Origin: Bradyrhizobium sp. AUGA SZCCT0283
GTDB taxonomy: Bacteria > Pseudomonadota > Alphaproteobacteria > Rhizobiales > Xanthobacteraceae
Length of the DNA: 64,000 nt
Direction: 5' to 3'
Assembly (NCBI RefSeq): GCF_018130385.1
Contig: NZ_JAFCLU010000026.1
Location: forward strand, 30,936 to 94,935
This document shows positions 1-7,531 of this stretch, piece by piece. The notes beneath the pieces are model-generated. The model worked only from the letters and a program-made list of their open reading frames with translations. It ran no database searches and was not told the DNA's origin. Position numbers and translations under genes: made by a program. Position 1 is the first letter of the stretch; every line of letters starts with the position of its first letter.

Positions 1-1834
1 CCTCCGGCAATTGCCGCGCAATGTCGCTTGCGGCCAGCAGCACCCGCTCGGTGTCCTCGAGGCTCGCACCTTCCGGCAGATCGGCGACGACCGCGATCTC
101 CGACTTGTTGTCGAACGGCAGCAGCTTCACCGTCACGCTCCTGGTATAGAACAGCCCCATCACCAGCAGCGTCGCGACGCCGACGGAAATCAGGAACGTC
201 CAGGACGAGCGGCGCGTACGAATGACCGGCGCGGCAACCTTCCGATAGAGCCGGCCGAGCCAGCCTTCGCCATGCGCCGCCTCGTGTTGCGGCGCATCGC
301 CCTCGCGATGCAACTTCAGCATCAGCCATGGAGCGATCACCATCGCGACGAAGAACGAGAACAGCATGGCCGCGGACGCGTTCGCCGGAATCGGCGCCAT
401 GTAGGGCCCCATCAGGCCGGATACGAACAGCATCGGCAGCAATGCAGCGACGACGGTCAGTGTCGCCAGAATCGTCGGATTGCCGACCTCGGCGACAGCC
501 TCGATCGCGGCCTGCAGCCGCGGGCGGCCATCCCGCATCGCCCAGTGCCGCGCGATGTTCTCCACCACCACGATCGCATCGTCGACCAGAATGCCGATCG
601 AGAAGATCAACGCGAACAGGCTGACGCGGTTGATGGTGTAGCCCATGAGGTTGGCGGCAAACAGCGTCAGCAGGATCGTGGTCGGAATCACCACCAGTGT
701 CACCACGGCTTCGCGCCAGCCGATCGCGAACGCGATCAGAACCACGATGGAGACGGTGGCGAGGCCGAGATGGAACAGGAGCTCGTTGGCCTTCTCGTTG
801 GCGGTCTCGCCATAGTCGCGCGTGACGATTGCGGCGACATCCGCCGGGATCAGCCGACCCTCGAGCGCCGCGATCCGCGTGCGCAATTCATGCGCCACGA
901 CGACCGCGTTTGCGCCGGCGCGTTTGGCAATCGCGACGCTGATGGCAGGCGCCGTTGTCCATGTGCCCTTCTCGTGCTCCGACACGTTCCAGACCCGGTG
1001 CTCGGCCGGCGACGGTCCAAGGACGACCTTGGCGACATCGCGCACGTATACCGGTCGATTGTCGCGGGTTGTCACCAGCAGCAATCCGATGTCAGGTACG
1101 CCAGACAGCGTCTGCCCCGCGGCGACATTGCGCGTCTGTCCGGCGTCGCGGACCCGGCCGGCCTGGAACGAACGGTTGGCATCGCGCACCTTGGCCAGCA
1201 ACTGCTGCAGCGTGACGCCGTAGAGCGAAAGCTTTTCGGGATCGGGCTCGACGCGGATCTGCTGGGCGTCGCCACCCGCGATGTAGGTCAAGCCGACATT
1301 GTCGACCTTGTTCAGCTCGGAGCGCAGTTTCTCAGCGAGTTCGTAGAGATCCTTCTCCGAGTAGCGCTCGGCAGCCACCGGTTTCGGCGACAGCGTCACC
1401 ACCATGATCGCGACATCGTTGATGCCGCGCCCGACGATCAGCGGCTCCGGGATACCGACGGGGATTCGATCGATATTGGCGCGGATCTTCTCGTGGACGC
1501 GCAGGATGGCTTCATCGGCCTTGGTACCGACGAGAAAGCGCGCCGTCACCATGACGCGGTCGTCCTGGGTCTGGCTGTAGGTATGCTCGACGCCGTCGAT
1601 CGCCTTGACGACCGTCTCCAGCGGCTTGGTCACCAGTTCGACCGCGTCCGGCGCCTTCAGACCGTCGGCGCGCACGGTGATGTCGACCATCGGCACGCTG
1701 ATCTGCGGCTCTTCCTCGCGCGGAATGGTTATCAGCGCGACGAGCCCCGCCGCGAGCGCTGCCAGCAGAAACAGCGGCGTCAGTGGCGAGCGGATCGTCG
1801 CCTTGGTCAGCCGACCGGAGAGTCCGAGGCTCAC
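1..1834 (-). CDS. RND efflux pump inner-membrane permease, N-terminal part (runs off the left edge)
   Basis: Inner-membrane proton-driven exporter of the HAE-1/AcrB-like RND family; about 611 N-terminal residues are in view, against about 1,050 for a whole protein. The translation shows TM1 just after the start (PLTPLFLLAALAAGLVALIT), porter-domain sequence, then TM segments with the RND signature GILVDDAIVVVEN, whose paired Asp residues form the proton relay. The GTG start overlaps the TGA stop of the upstream adaptor gene (GTGA), so the two are translationally coupled. It is the third gene of a leftward operon headed by an ArsR-type repressor. The substrate cannot be read from the sequence. 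No outer-membrane factor gene is in view; it may lie beyond the edge. Confidence 0.9.
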   Translation of the reverse strand, partial: MSLGLSGRLTKATIRSPLTPLFLLAALAAGLVALITIPREEEPQISVPMVDITVRADGLKAPDAVELVTKPLETVVKAIDGVEHTYSQTQDDRVMVTARFLVGTKADEAILRVHEKIRANIDRIPVGIPEPLIVGRGINDVAIMVVTLSPKPVAAERYSEKDLYELAEKLRSELNKVDNVGLTYIAGGDAQQIRVEPDPEKLSLYGVTLQQLLAKVRDANRSFQAGRVRDAGQTRNVAAGQTLSGVPDIGLLLVTTRDNRPVYVRDVAKVVLGPSPAEHRVWNVSEHEKGTWTTAPAISVAIAKRAGANAVVVAHELRTRIAALEGRLIPADVAAIVTRDYGETANEKANELLFHLGLATVSIVVLIAFAIGWREAVVTLVVIPTTILLTLFAANLMGYTINRVSLFALIFSIGILVDDAIVVVENIARHWAMRDGRPRLQAAIEAVAEVGNPTILATLTVVAALLPMLFVSGLMGPYMAPIPANASAAMLFSFFVAMVIAPWLMLKLHREGDAPQHEAAHGEGWLGRLYRKVAAPVIRTRRSSWTFLISVGVATLLVMGLFYTRSVTVKLLPFDNKSEIAVVADLPEGASLEDTERVLLAASDIARQLPE

Positions 1835-2853
1835 GGCCGCACCAACCGATCAGATGCGCGCAATCCGGACAGTATCTCGACCCCGTCTGGCATGTCCTGG
1901 TTCGGCGCGGGCCGGCCGCGCTGTACCGGAACGTCGGTTTCGACGTTGGCGCCGTTGCGGATCCTGACATAGTCGATACCGAAGCGGGTTGTGATGAAAC
2001 GCGCCGGTATGACGAAGGCGGCGCGGTCGCCGGCTGCGATCCAGACCCTGATGCGCTCATTGACGAAGTAGTCGCCGAGCCCCTCGACGGTGGCGTCGGC
2101 AACAACCCGCCCGTCCTCGATCTGCGGATAGACCAGGCTGATCTTGCCGAAACGCGGCGCGGCCGTTCCCAGATCGTCCCCGTCGATGCGGACTGGATCG
2201 CCTGCCTTCAACAGACGGGCATGCCGTTCCGGCACCCTGAGGCGCATGACGAAATTCTGCTCGGCAATCAGGGCGACGGGATCACCGGGCAACACAACTG
2301 TGCCGGCGGTCAGCGGAACCTTCAGCACGCGGCCGGCGGCCGGCGCCAGCACGTTGCCCTCGGTGAGCTGTTGCTGGATCACCGAGCGCTCCGCGGTGCG
2401 CGCCCGCATCGCATTGGTGGCGACATTGGACGCGGTGCGCGCCTCGTCCAGCCGTGTCTTTGGAGCGATTCCCTTCTGGAACAAATCTTCAGCCCGTGCC
2501 AGATCGGTTTGCGTCTGAGCGACCTGAGCTTCAAGTCCGGCGATCTGCGCGTCGAGCGACTTCATCTGCAGCGCGAGCTTGTCATCACCGACGGTGGCAA
2601 TGACCTGGCCGAGGTCGACATGGTCACCCTCCTTGACCGTGATAGCGGCAACGGTGCCGCCAATCCGGCTGCGGCCCGGGACAACGCGCCGGCTTTCGAC
2701 CGTCGCAAACACCGCTTTCTGGTCGGGTACCGCGGACGAGGCCACGACGAAGGCCTCTTCTGCGGCGCCCGATAGCGTCCCGCCGAAAACGAAAGCCACG
2801 CACAGGAGCGCGCCCATCGCCGGCAACGATGTCTTTCTACGCTGGAAGAACAT
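1831..2853 (-). CDS. RND efflux periplasmic adaptor (membrane fusion protein)
   Basis: Periplasmic adaptor of 340 aa, the usual size for HlyD/AcrA-type subunits, linking the RND permease to an outer-membrane channel. An N-terminal signal peptide with a basic start and a hydrophobic core ends near SGA-AEE. After it come a lipoyl-like half (VTVKEGDHVDLGQVIATVGD), a coiled-coil hairpin (residues about 80-150), the second lipoyl half (VLAPAAGRVLKVPL) and beta-barrel sequence. ATG at 2853 has a GGAGC ribosome-binding site. It lies 63 bp downstream of the ArsR repressor gene and overlaps the permease gene by 4 bp, so it is almost certainly co-transcribed with both. Confidence 0.88.
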   Translation of the reverse strand: MFFQRRKTSLPAMGALLCVAFVFGGTLSGAAEEAFVVASSAVPDQKAVFATVESRRVVPGRSRIGGTVAAITVKEGDHVDLGQVIATVGDDKLALQMKSLDAQIAGLEAQVAQTQTDLARAEDLFQKGIAPKTRLDEARTASNVATNAMRARTAERSVIQQQLTEGNVLAPAAGRVLKVPLTAGTVVLPGDPVALIAEQNFVMRLRVPERHARLLKAGDPVRIDGDDLGTAAPRFGKISLVYPQIEDGRVVADATVEGLGDYFVNERIRVWIAAGDRAAFVIPARFITTRFGIDYVRIRNGANVETDVPVQRGRPAPNQDMPDGVEILSGLRASDRLVRP

Positions 2854-2916
2854 GAAACTGCTGCTCCGAACTGTATTTCAATCATTAGGATCGCGAATGC
2901 CCGCCGCCGTTGTCGA

Positions 2917-3270
2917 TCAATCCTTGCGGCTGCGGACTGCGGCAGACTTTTTCGGCCAACAGACCACGCTCGGCGCGCAGAACGAGCGATAGAGCACTTC
3001 GACCAGATCGCGCGCCGGCGCACTGCTGATCGAATACCAGATGGTCTGACCATCCCTGCGTGAACCGACCAGATCATCGCGGCGAAGGATTGCGAGATGC
3101 TGCGACACGGTAGAGTCCCTGATGCCGAGGAACGCGGCGAGTTCGCCGACGGAGCGCTCGCCGTCGATCAATTGGCACAGGATCAACAGCCGGTGGCGGT
3201 TCGCCAAGGCCTTGAGCAGCTCGCTGGCGGCATCGGCGGCAGACTGCATTTGCTCGGTATCTATTTTCAT
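2917..3270 (-). CDS. ArsR-family repressor of the BigR/SqrR (persulfide-sensing) type
   Basis: Winged-helix repressor of 117 aa from ATG 3270. The recognition helix region reads SVGELAAFLGIRDSTVSQHL. It has no classical metal-binding CVC. Instead it carries one Cys in the alpha2 helix (LLILCQL, C32) and one in the C-terminal helix (YRSFCAP, C98), 66 residues apart. In BigR and SqrR the persulfide-sensing pair has this same spacing. The divergent neighbour is a sulfide:quinone oxidoreductase, which fits that role. An upstream in-frame TTG (3306) would add 12 residues, but it coincides with a -35 box, so ATG 3270 is preferred. The inferred transcript would then be nearly leaderless. It probably represses both its own RND operon and the divergent sulfide genes; the role is inferred. 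Confidence 0.82.
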   Translation of the reverse strand: MKIDTEQMQSAADAASELLKALANRHRLLILCQLIDGERSVGELAAFLGIRDSTVSQHLAILRRDDLVGSRRDGQTIWYSISSAPARDLVEVLYRSFCAPSVVCWPKKSAAVRSRKD

Positions 3271-3306
3271 ACTTGCGTATATACGCAATATCGAATATAT
3301 AGTCAA
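3271..3306. promoter_or_regulatory. Overlapping divergent promoters of the repressor and sulfide-oxidation operons
   Basis: Leftward promoter: TTGACT (3306-3301), 17-bp spacer, TATATA (3283-3278); its start site would fall at or next to the repressor ATG. Rightward promoter: TTGCGT (3273-3278), 17-bp spacer, TATATA (3296-3301), leaving a leader of about 80 nt before the SQR gene. The two cores interlock. The palindrome at 3273-3288 covers the -10 box of one and the -35 box of the other, so one bound dimer could silence both. Confidence 0.7.
3273..3288. promoter_or_regulatory. Perfect 16-bp palindromic operator
   Basis: TTGCGTATATACGCAA reads identically on both strands, the form expected for a homodimeric ArsR-family repressor. 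It lies between the repressor gene and the SQR gene and overlaps both predicted promoters. Assignment to the adjacent BigR-like protein is inferred from position and symmetry. Confidence 0.72.
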
Positions 3307-3390
3307 CCACGAAGCGGCCCGCTGGCCGCCTATTCCACAACAACAGGGCGCTGATCGCAGTCAAGCAATCAACCAAACGGAGGAAGTGTC

Positions 3391-4668
3391 ATGGCGGAAC
3401 TCGTCGTACTCGGTGCAGGCCTCAGCGGAACATTGATGGCTTATGAACTCGTGCCGAAGCTGAGAAAGGGCCAGGACCGGATCACCGTGATCGGCCAGGG
3501 ATCGCGATACCACTTCGTGCCTTCCAACCCGTGGGTTGCGATCGGCTGGCGCGAAAAGCAGGACATCGAAGTCGATCTTGAAGACGTGATGCGGCGCAAG
3601 GGCATCCGGTACTTCCCTCAGGGCGCGCGCCGCGTCTTCCCGAACGAGAACCGGATCGAACTCGAAGACGGCAACTCGGTCGCTTACGATTATCTCGTCG
3701 TCGCTACCGGGCCGGACCTCGCCTTCGATGAAATCCCCGGACTTGGCCCGAACGGACAAACCCAATCGATTTGCCATGTCGATCACGCGACCAAGGCAAA
3801 GGAGGCATTCGAGCAATTTGCACAGTCGCCGGGACCAATCGTGGTCGGCGCGGTCCAGGGCGCATCATGCTTCGGCCCGGCCTACGAATTCGCCTTTATC
3901 CTGGATACCGAGTTGCGAAAGCGCGGCCTGCGCGACCGCGTACCGATGACCTTCGTCACGTCCGAGCCCTATATCGGTCATCTCGGCCTCGATGGCGTCG
4001 GCGATACCAAGGGTCTGCTCGAAAGCGAAATGCGTGATCGCCACATCAAGTGGATTACCAACGCGCGCGTAACCTCGGTCGAACCCGGCAAGATGTCGGT
4101 CGAGGAAGTATCGGAGGGCGGCGGCGTGGCCAAAACCCATGAACTTCCCTTCGGCTATTCGATGATGCTGCCGGCGTTCCGCGGCGTGGCCGCTGTCCGC
4201 GGCATCGAAGGCCTGACCAATCCACGTGGCTTCATCGTCATCGACAAGAAGCAGCGCAATCCGGCATTCCCAAACATCTTTGGCGTCGGTGTCGGCGTCG
4301 CGATTGCGCCGGTTGCGGCCACACCGGTCCCGACCGGCGTGCCAAAGACCGGCTTCATGATCGAGTCGATGGTGACGGCGACCGCGATCAACATCGCCGA
4401 CCTGCTGCAGGGCACCGAGCCAAAAGCCGAGGCAACCTGGAACGCCGTATGCCTCGCCGATTTCGGCGACAGCGGCGTCGCCTTTATTGCCCAACCGGAG
4501 ATTCCGCCGCGGAACGTCAACTGGTCCGCGAAGGGACGCTGGGTCCATTACGCGAAAGTTGCGTTCGAAAAGTTCTTCCTGCGCAAGATCAGGCTCGGTG
4601 ACAGCGAACCATTCTACGAGCGGTTCGTGCTCGAACAACTCGGGATCCGGAAGATCAAGGCCGGCTAG
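3391..4668 (+). CDS. sqr: Sulfide:quinone oxidoreductase
   Basis: FAD-dependent membrane-associated enzyme that oxidises sulfide to polysulfide/sulfane sulfur and reduces the quinone pool. The N-terminal FAD-binding Rossmann motif is VVLGAGLSGTLMAYEL. The three redox cysteines of SQRs are all present: C128 (TQSICHVDHA), C160 (GASCFGPAYE) and C354 (NAVCLADFGD). That separates it from NDH-2 or flavocytochrome-c flavoproteins. At 425 aa it has the normal length. A strong GGAGGA site precedes ATG 3391. It is the first gene of a rightward operon with TrxC and DUF2892, and diverges from a persulfide-sensor-type repressor, so sulfide-induced expression is likely. Confidence 0.9.
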   Translation: MAELVVLGAGLSGTLMAYELVPKLRKGQDRITVIGQGSRYHFVPSNPWVAIGWREKQDIEVDLEDVMRRKGIRYFPQGARRVFPNENRIELEDGNSVAYDYLVVATGPDLAFDEIPGLGPNGQTQSICHVDHATKAKEAFEQFAQSPGPIVVGAVQGASCFGPAYEFAFILDTELRKRGLRDRVPMTFVTSEPYIGHLGLDGVGDTKGLLESEMRDRHIKWITNARVTSVEPGKMSVEEVSEGGGVAKTHELPFGYSMMLPAFRGVAAVRGIEGLTNPRGFIVIDKKQRNPAFPNIFGVGVGVAIAPVAATPVPTGVPKTGFMIESMVTATAINIADLLQGTEPKAEATWNAVCLADFGDSGVAFIAQPEIPPRNVNWSAKGRWVHYAKVAFEKFFLRKIRLGDSEPFYERFVLEQLGIRKIKAG

Positions 4669-4689
4669 AGCCGGCAAGAGTGAGGCGTC

Positions 4690-5136
4690 ATGAGTTCAAC
4701 GCGCAACATCGTCTGTCCGCATTGTAGTGCGGTCAATCGCGTTCCGGTGAGCAAGCCGGCGACTGAAGCCCGCTGCGGCGCCTGTCACAAGGAGCTGTTC
4801 GAAGGCCATCCAGTCGCCGTCGACGGGGCCCGCTTCGACAAGCATCGCCGCGCCAATGACATCGCGGTTCTGGTCGATGTCTGGGCCGCGTGGTGCGGCC
4901 CATGCCGCGCCATGGCGCCGATGTTCGAGCGGGCTGCTTCAGAACTCGAACCCGAGGTCCGGCTGCTCAAGCTCAATGCCGATGAGGAGCAGCGCACCAG
5001 CGCAGAGCTGGGTGTGTCCGGCATTCCGGCGCTGCTGCTGTTTCGTGGCGGCAAGCTGGTGGCGAGGACGGCCGGCGCGATGGACACCGGAAAGATCGTC
5101 GCATGGACTCGCGGTCAGCTCGCCGGGGCGGGCTGA
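4690..5136 (+). CDS. trxC: Thioredoxin 2 with N-terminal zinc ribbon
   Basis: Cytosolic thiol-disulfide reductase of 148 aa. An N-terminal zinc ribbon (CPHC at residues 9-12 and CGAC at 29-32) is followed by a thioredoxin fold with the active site WCGPC (C69, C72) and the cis-Pro loop GIPALLLF. It lies 21 bp after the SQR gene. Thioredoxins reduce protein persulfides, so co-expression with SQR suggests removal of the sulfane sulfur that SQR makes, or reduction of the repressor disulfide/tetrasulfide. The family assignment is firm; the pathway role is inferred from context. Confidence 0.9.
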   Translation: MSSTRNIVCPHCSAVNRVPVSKPATEARCGACHKELFEGHPVAVDGARFDKHRRANDIAVLVDVWAAWCGPCRAMAPMFERAASELEPEVRLLKLNADEEQRTSAELGVSGIPALLLFRGGKLVARTAGAMDTGKIVAWTRGQLAGAG

Positions 5137-5183
5137 GGTTATCAAGGAACTATCAAGCACAACCTCAACAATGGAGAAGTGAA

Positions 5184-5387
5184 ATGAATGTCGATCGTGC
5201 TGTACTGGCTTTCGCAGGAGTCATGATACTGGCCAGCGTCCTGCTTGCCCTCTACGTCAGCCCCTATTGGCTGGCGCTGACAGCCTTTGTCGGCCTGAAC
5301 ATGCTACAGGCATCGATCACCGGATTTTGCCCGGCAGCGATGATCTTCAGCAAGCTCGGATTGAAGTCCGGCTGCGCGTTTTCCTGA
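5184..5387 (+). CDS. DUF2892 small inner-membrane protein
   Basis: 67 aa, two hydrophobic helices (residues about 6-26 and 30-48), then GFCPAAMIFSKLGLKSGCAF. This matches the YgaP-type DUF2892 domain, often found next to rhodaneses and sulfide-oxidation genes. ATG 5184 is preceded by GGAGAAG. Two cysteines, one in the FCP motif and one near the C-terminus, are the obvious candidates for thiol chemistry. It is the last gene of the sulfide operon and is followed by a terminator. Its biochemical function is not established. Confidence 0.78.
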   Translation: MNVDRAVLAFAGVMILASVLLALYVSPYWLALTAFVGLNMLQASITGFCPAAMIFSKLGLKSGCAFS

Positions 5388-5443
5388 TCGCGCGGTGTCT
5401 GACGCCCGGTCTCGACGGGGCGTCCAAACCAGCCGGGCAAGCA

Positions 5444-5473
5444 AAAAAAGGGCGGCTCAATGAGCCGCCCTTT
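5444..5473. terminator. Bidirectional intrinsic terminator between convergent operons
   Basis: A perfect 10-bp inverted repeat (GGGCGGCTCA / TGAGCCGCCC, 5450-5459 and 5461-5470) has an A-run on its left and TTT on its right. It sits between the converging sulfide operon and the anti-sigma gene. Confidence 0.8.
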
Positions 5474-5515
5474 CGACCGCCATCAACCTCTCCAGGCCGG
5501 CAGACCCGCCACGCG

Positions 5516-6070
5516 CTAATGCTGGTCGAGGCTCATGATGACGTGCACGAGACAGCCGTTCACGGTGCGCCCCGGCGGATGCAAGGATGACGGCGTCGCG
5601 ACGTGGAAGTCGCCGGCCTTCAGGTTGAGATCGCCGAACGACAGGTCGCCCTCGAGCACCAGCGACTGTTCGTCCGTATCGTGCGAATGCGGGTGGTAGG
5701 ACGCGCCGGGCGCCATCCGGATCAACAGATATTGCCGGTTCTGCGCGCGGTCGACATGCAGCAGGCGTCCCTTGATGCCAGGACTGATCTCGAACCAGTT
5801 CGCGGTCCCTGCACGTCTGGTCACGGTGCCCGGCAGGTCGGCGCCCTCGCCCTCGATCCGGTCGAGAATTTTTTCGAGCATGCCCGTCGGCAGCGGTTCG
5901 GCCTCTTCCCCCGGCAGGCTGGAGAACATGCTCTCCCAATATTCGACCTGGGCCCGCAGCGCCTCGTCCGATTTCAATCGCTGGGCAAAGGCGCCGCTGT
6001 CCTCCTTGCCGAGCAGCCCGAGGACATACTCCGCCGCCTCGTCGGCCCCGGGCTTCACTGGCTTAGACAT
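5516..6070 (-). CDS. Cupin-domain anti-sigma factor (ChrR/RskA-like)
   Basis: 184 aa. The N-terminal third (DEAAEYVLGLLGKEDSGAF) resembles the sigma-binding helices of anti-sigma factors. The C-terminal half is a cupin with a metal motif of the form HPHSHDTDE and the matching FHVATPSSLHPP strand. The N-terminal HxxxCxxC zinc site of classical ChrR is absent, so the sensing input probably lies in the cupin. The start overlaps the end of the ECF sigma gene by 16 bp, the usual arrangement for a sigma/anti-sigma pair. It presumably holds that sigma factor inactive until a signal, perhaps oxidative, is sensed. Confidence 0.8.
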   Translation of the reverse strand: MSKPVKPGADEAAEYVLGLLGKEDSGAFAQRLKSDEALRAQVEYWESMFSSLPGEEAEPLPTGMLEKILDRIEGEGADLPGTVTRRAGTANWFEISPGIKGRLLHVDRAQNRQYLLIRMAPGASYHPHSHDTDEQSLVLEGDLSFGDLNLKAGDFHVATPSSLHPPGRTVNGCLVHVIMSLDQH

Positions 6071-6603
6071 AGCTGCAACTTCTCAACAGCACGGTGAATC
6101 CAGGTCTTGATCGTTCCAACCGGAACGGCCGAATGTTCGGCCAGCTCCTCATAGCTCAGGCCGTAATAATAGGCCAAAAGGACGGATTGCCGGTAGTTTT
6201 GTTCCAGGAGACCGAGGCACCTTCGCAGGTCCGGCGCCAGGCCGGGATCGCGCGGCGCCTGATTTGACAGCGCCTCGACCAGGGCCGCGACGCTCGCGTC
6301 GGTCAGCGACACCGGCCCGGTCCGGCGCGCCGGCAACCGGTCCAGCGCGACACGGCGCACGACCGTCACCATCCAGTTCATCGCACCGCCTTTGGCGGGG
6401 TCGTACAGATAGGACTTTTGCCAGATCCGCAGCATCGCCTCCTGAAAGGCGTCCTCGGCGGCATTGCGATCCCGCAAGATCCGGCTGCAGATCCCGAACA
6501 GGGTTGGTCCCGCCTGCTCGTTCAGAAGGCGGAATGCCGTCCGGTCGCCTTTGGCGACAGAGCTGAGCACCTGCCCCAAATCGTCCTCGGGAAACTGTCG
6601 CAT
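6055..6603 (-). CDS. ECF RNA polymerase sigma factor (partner of the cupin anti-sigma)
   Basis: 182 aa from ATG 6603 (an upstream start at 6630 is possible). Region 2 is RNAAEDAFQEAMLRIWQKSY...MNWMVTVVRRVALDRLP. Region 4 is YRQSVLLAYYYGLSYEELAEHSAVPVGTIKTWIHRAVEKL, a typical ECF helix-turn-helix. It is translationally coupled to the downstream anti-sigma gene and head-to-head with a second ECF sigma gene 250 bp away. I do not recognise a clear autoregulated ECF promoter upstream. Confidence 0.88.
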   Translation of the reverse strand: MRQFPEDDLGQVLSSVAKGDRTAFRLLNEQAGPTLFGICSRILRDRNAAEDAFQEAMLRIWQKSYLYDPAKGGAMNWMVTVVRRVALDRLPARRTGPVSLTDASVAALVEALSNQAPRDPGLAPDLRRCLGLLEQNYRQSVLLAYYYGLSYEELAEHSAVPVGTIKTWIHRAVEKLQLCLSQ

Positions 6604-6853
6604 TCTGAGCGGGATGTGCCGGATATACAATCAAGGGTGGCGGTTCCTCGCGGACTATAGGGCTCAGGAAGTTACGGTTCAACGGGCCGGGGTTTCAAAC
6701 GAGGTCGGTCCGCCGGGGGTCAAAAAATCATCGCCGATGCGCCGCCGCCGAAACTTTTTACGCCGGCCATCCGTATTGGCGGCATACGGCCCATCCGACG
6801 CTCGATGTCCGGGGGCGGGCCGGGGTTCCGACGACAATCGAACTGGGGATACC

Positions 6854-7465
6854 ATGGTGAATGCGGCGCCGCAGGGCACGACCGGACAACTGGACGGCAG
6901 AACCGTCCTTCTGCAACTGCTCGCGGAAGTCGCCCGCGGCAACAAATCCGCCTTCGCAAGGCTCTACGGCCTCACCCACGCCAAGCTGCTGGGCGTCGCC
7001 CTGCGCATCCTGAGGGACCGGGCGCTGGCCGAGGATGTCTTGCAGGAGACCTATCTGAAGATCTGGCGCCACGCCGCCAGCTACGATCCGGCGATCGCCT
7101 CGCCGATGACCTGGATGGCCACCATCGTCAGGCACGGCGCCATCGATGCCGTGCGCAAGCGGCAGATCGAGGCGTACGCCAGCGACGACGAGATGTCAGC
7201 GTTGCCCTCGAACGATCCCGATCCGGTCGACGAGATGCATCTCGCGCGCCTGCGCCCGAAGGCGCTGGCGGCGTTTGCGCGGCTGCCCGAAGACAAGCGC
7301 CGCCTGATCATGCTGGCCTATCTCAGGGACCGCAGCCGCCAGGACCTGTCGATACGGCTGGGCGTTCCCGCCAACACCGTCAAGACGCATCTGCGGCGGG
7401 CGCTGCTGGAACTGCGCGCCACGATGTTTGCCTCCATCGAGGCGAGGACGCACAGCGCAGCGTAA
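6854..7465 (+). CDS. Second ECF RNA polymerase sigma factor, no adjacent anti-sigma gene
   Basis: 203 aa from ATG 6854. Region 2 (ILRDRALAEDVLQETYLKIWRHA, MTWMATIVRHGAIDAVR) and region 4 (DKRRLIMLAYLRDRSRQDLSIRLGVPANTVKTHLRRALLEL) are both complete. The frame is open upstream to 6464, but that stretch lies over the divergent sigma gene and shows no sigma-factor sequence. The organisation is ABC: two related ECF factors face away from each other and only the left one has an anti-sigma gene. The gene is followed directly by a terminator shared with convergent pckA. Confidence 0.85.
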   Translation: MVNAAPQGTTGQLDGRTVLLQLLAEVARGNKSAFARLYGLTHAKLLGVALRILRDRALAEDVLQETYLKIWRHAASYDPAIASPMTWMATIVRHGAIDAVRKRQIEAYASDDEMSALPSNDPDPVDEMHLARLRPKALAAFARLPEDKRRLIMLAYLRDRSRQDLSIRLGVPANTVKTHLRRALLELRATMFASIEARTHSAA

Positions 7466-7473
7466 AACGAAAA

Positions 7474-7491
7474 GAGCGGCCTCTCGGCCGC
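7474..7491 (-). terminator. Intrinsic terminator of pckA
   Basis: GCGGCC (7476-7481) and GGCCGC (7486-7491) form a hairpin. Read leftward it is followed by TCTTTTCGTTTT, a good T-tract for the pckA transcript. It also follows the stop codon of the convergent sigma gene. Confidence 0.7.
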
Positions 7492-7531
7492 CCTCGTCGT
7501 TCTCGAATGGTGCGTAGCTTGACCGGGGCGA

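Noticed and set aside
11..1972. Long rightward open frame of 653 codons
   Set aside because: It is antisense to the RND permease. The composition is Arg/His/Gln-rich with no family motif, typical of a high-GC shadow frame.
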